Assembly: GCA_044870185.1 (NCBI GenBank)
Contig: JBIOYL010000034.1
Location: forward strand, 1 to 5,419
Direction of reading: 5' to 3'
DNA from: JBIOYL01 sp044870185
GTDB lineage: Bacteria; Actinomycetota; CALGFH01
Length of the DNA stretch: 5,419 nt
The notes beneath the pieces are model-generated. The model was not told where the DNA came from, ran no database searches, and saw only the letters and a program-made list of their open reading frames with translations. This document shows positions 5,241 through 5,419 of this stretch, one piece after another (the first letter of the stretch is position 1; each line of letters starts with the position of its first letter). The position numbers and the translations under genes were made by a program.

Positions 5241-5419
5241 TCATGCAGTCGGCTCCTTGGCCGCGTGCAGGCCGGTCTTCGTGGAACCTACGGTGTCGAG
5301 GCCGAGGGCGCGCTCACGGCCTGCGGCGGCGCCGATGCACGCGGGCCTCCCACGGTTGCAGCATCAGCCGCGACTGGAGCACGGCGGGCGCCGCCACGTT
5401 GGCCAGGAGCAGGTCGGCG
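5241..5419 (-). pseudogene. Unrecognised gene fragment with a frame break, open at the right edge
   Basis: Entering from the right edge on the minus strand, the frame from 5418 reads ADLLLANVAAPAVLQSRL, MLQPWEARVHRRRRRP, and stops at TGA 5316-5314. Nearly every codon there ends in G or C. Directly overlapping, another frame from about 5315 reads ERALGLDTVGSTKTGLHAAK and EPTA to TGA 5243-5241, again with G/C-rich third positions. The simplest reading is one gene end split by a one-base change near 5315-5330, with the true C-terminus at 5241. The alternative is that the gene simply ends at 5314. The first part is hydrophobic then strongly basic. I do not recognise the family. Confidence 0.4.

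Larger units (their letters stand above)
4786..5419. other. Decayed accessory segment downstream of tRNA-Asn
   Basis: This 634-base stretch has no complete gene. It holds the tRNA-side hairpin (4813-4842), a recombinase-like remnant (4838-5073, -) and an edge fragment (5241-5419, -). Part of it, around 4885-4925, is much more AT-rich than the rest of the window. Between 5077 and 5240 several frames stay open for short runs and none is convincing. One plus-strand frame is open from about 5100 to the window end, with the stretch AWTVGVHWALTRQW near 5170-5210, but it has no start and does not resemble anything I know. Confidence 0.6.

Noticed and set aside
4786..5419. Duplicate of the tRNA 3' end as an attachment site
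   Set aside because: I looked for the T-arm and acceptor sequence again to the right of the tRNA and found no copy within the window.
5100..5419. Plus-strand frame open to the window end with AWTVGVHWALTRQW
   Set aside because: It has no start codon with a ribosome binding site and no recognisable family. It conflicts with the better coding signal on the minus strand at 5241-5419.

Overview
The window is very GC-rich DNA with almost every third codon position G or C. The principal sigma factor end, the small YtxH-like protein, the large ATP-binding LuxR regulator and the GT-C-like membrane protein all suggest a high-GC actinobacterium (Actinomycetota). The sequence alone does not support a genus.

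Layout. Positions 1-149 hold the 3' end of a principal sigma factor gene (+). A 286-base gene-free stretch with small GC hairpins follows. Positions 436-2347 (-) hold a LuxR-type regulator of the large ATP-binding (LAL) class that is broken by two apparent one-base losses and one in-frame TGA, so it is annotated as a pseudogene. A perfect 15-bp inverted repeat (2471-2510) separates it from a small YtxH-like protein gene (2525-2923, -). That gene has a strong ribosome binding site and an upstream sequence resembling a promoter of the stress sigma factors SigB/SigF. Divergent from it is a 541-residue polytopic membrane protein (3049-4674, +), probably a GT-C-type glycosyltransferase. A tRNA-Asn(GTT) gene lies 38 bases downstream (4713-4785, +) and is followed by a perfect 12-bp hairpin.

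The last 630 bases look like a decayed accessory segment next to the tRNA. On the minus strand, 4838-5073 reads, across one frame break, like the C-terminal end of a large serine recombinase. At the right edge, 5241-5419 (-) is another coding-like fragment with a frame break, which I do not recognise.

Functional links are limited. The YtxH-like protein and the membrane protein share a divergent promoter region of 125 bases and both probably act at the cell envelope. The broken regulator and the recombinase remnant indicate gene decay on both sides of this core, or base-loss errors in the assembly. I found no CRISPR array, no complete mobile element and no clearly new multi-gene system.
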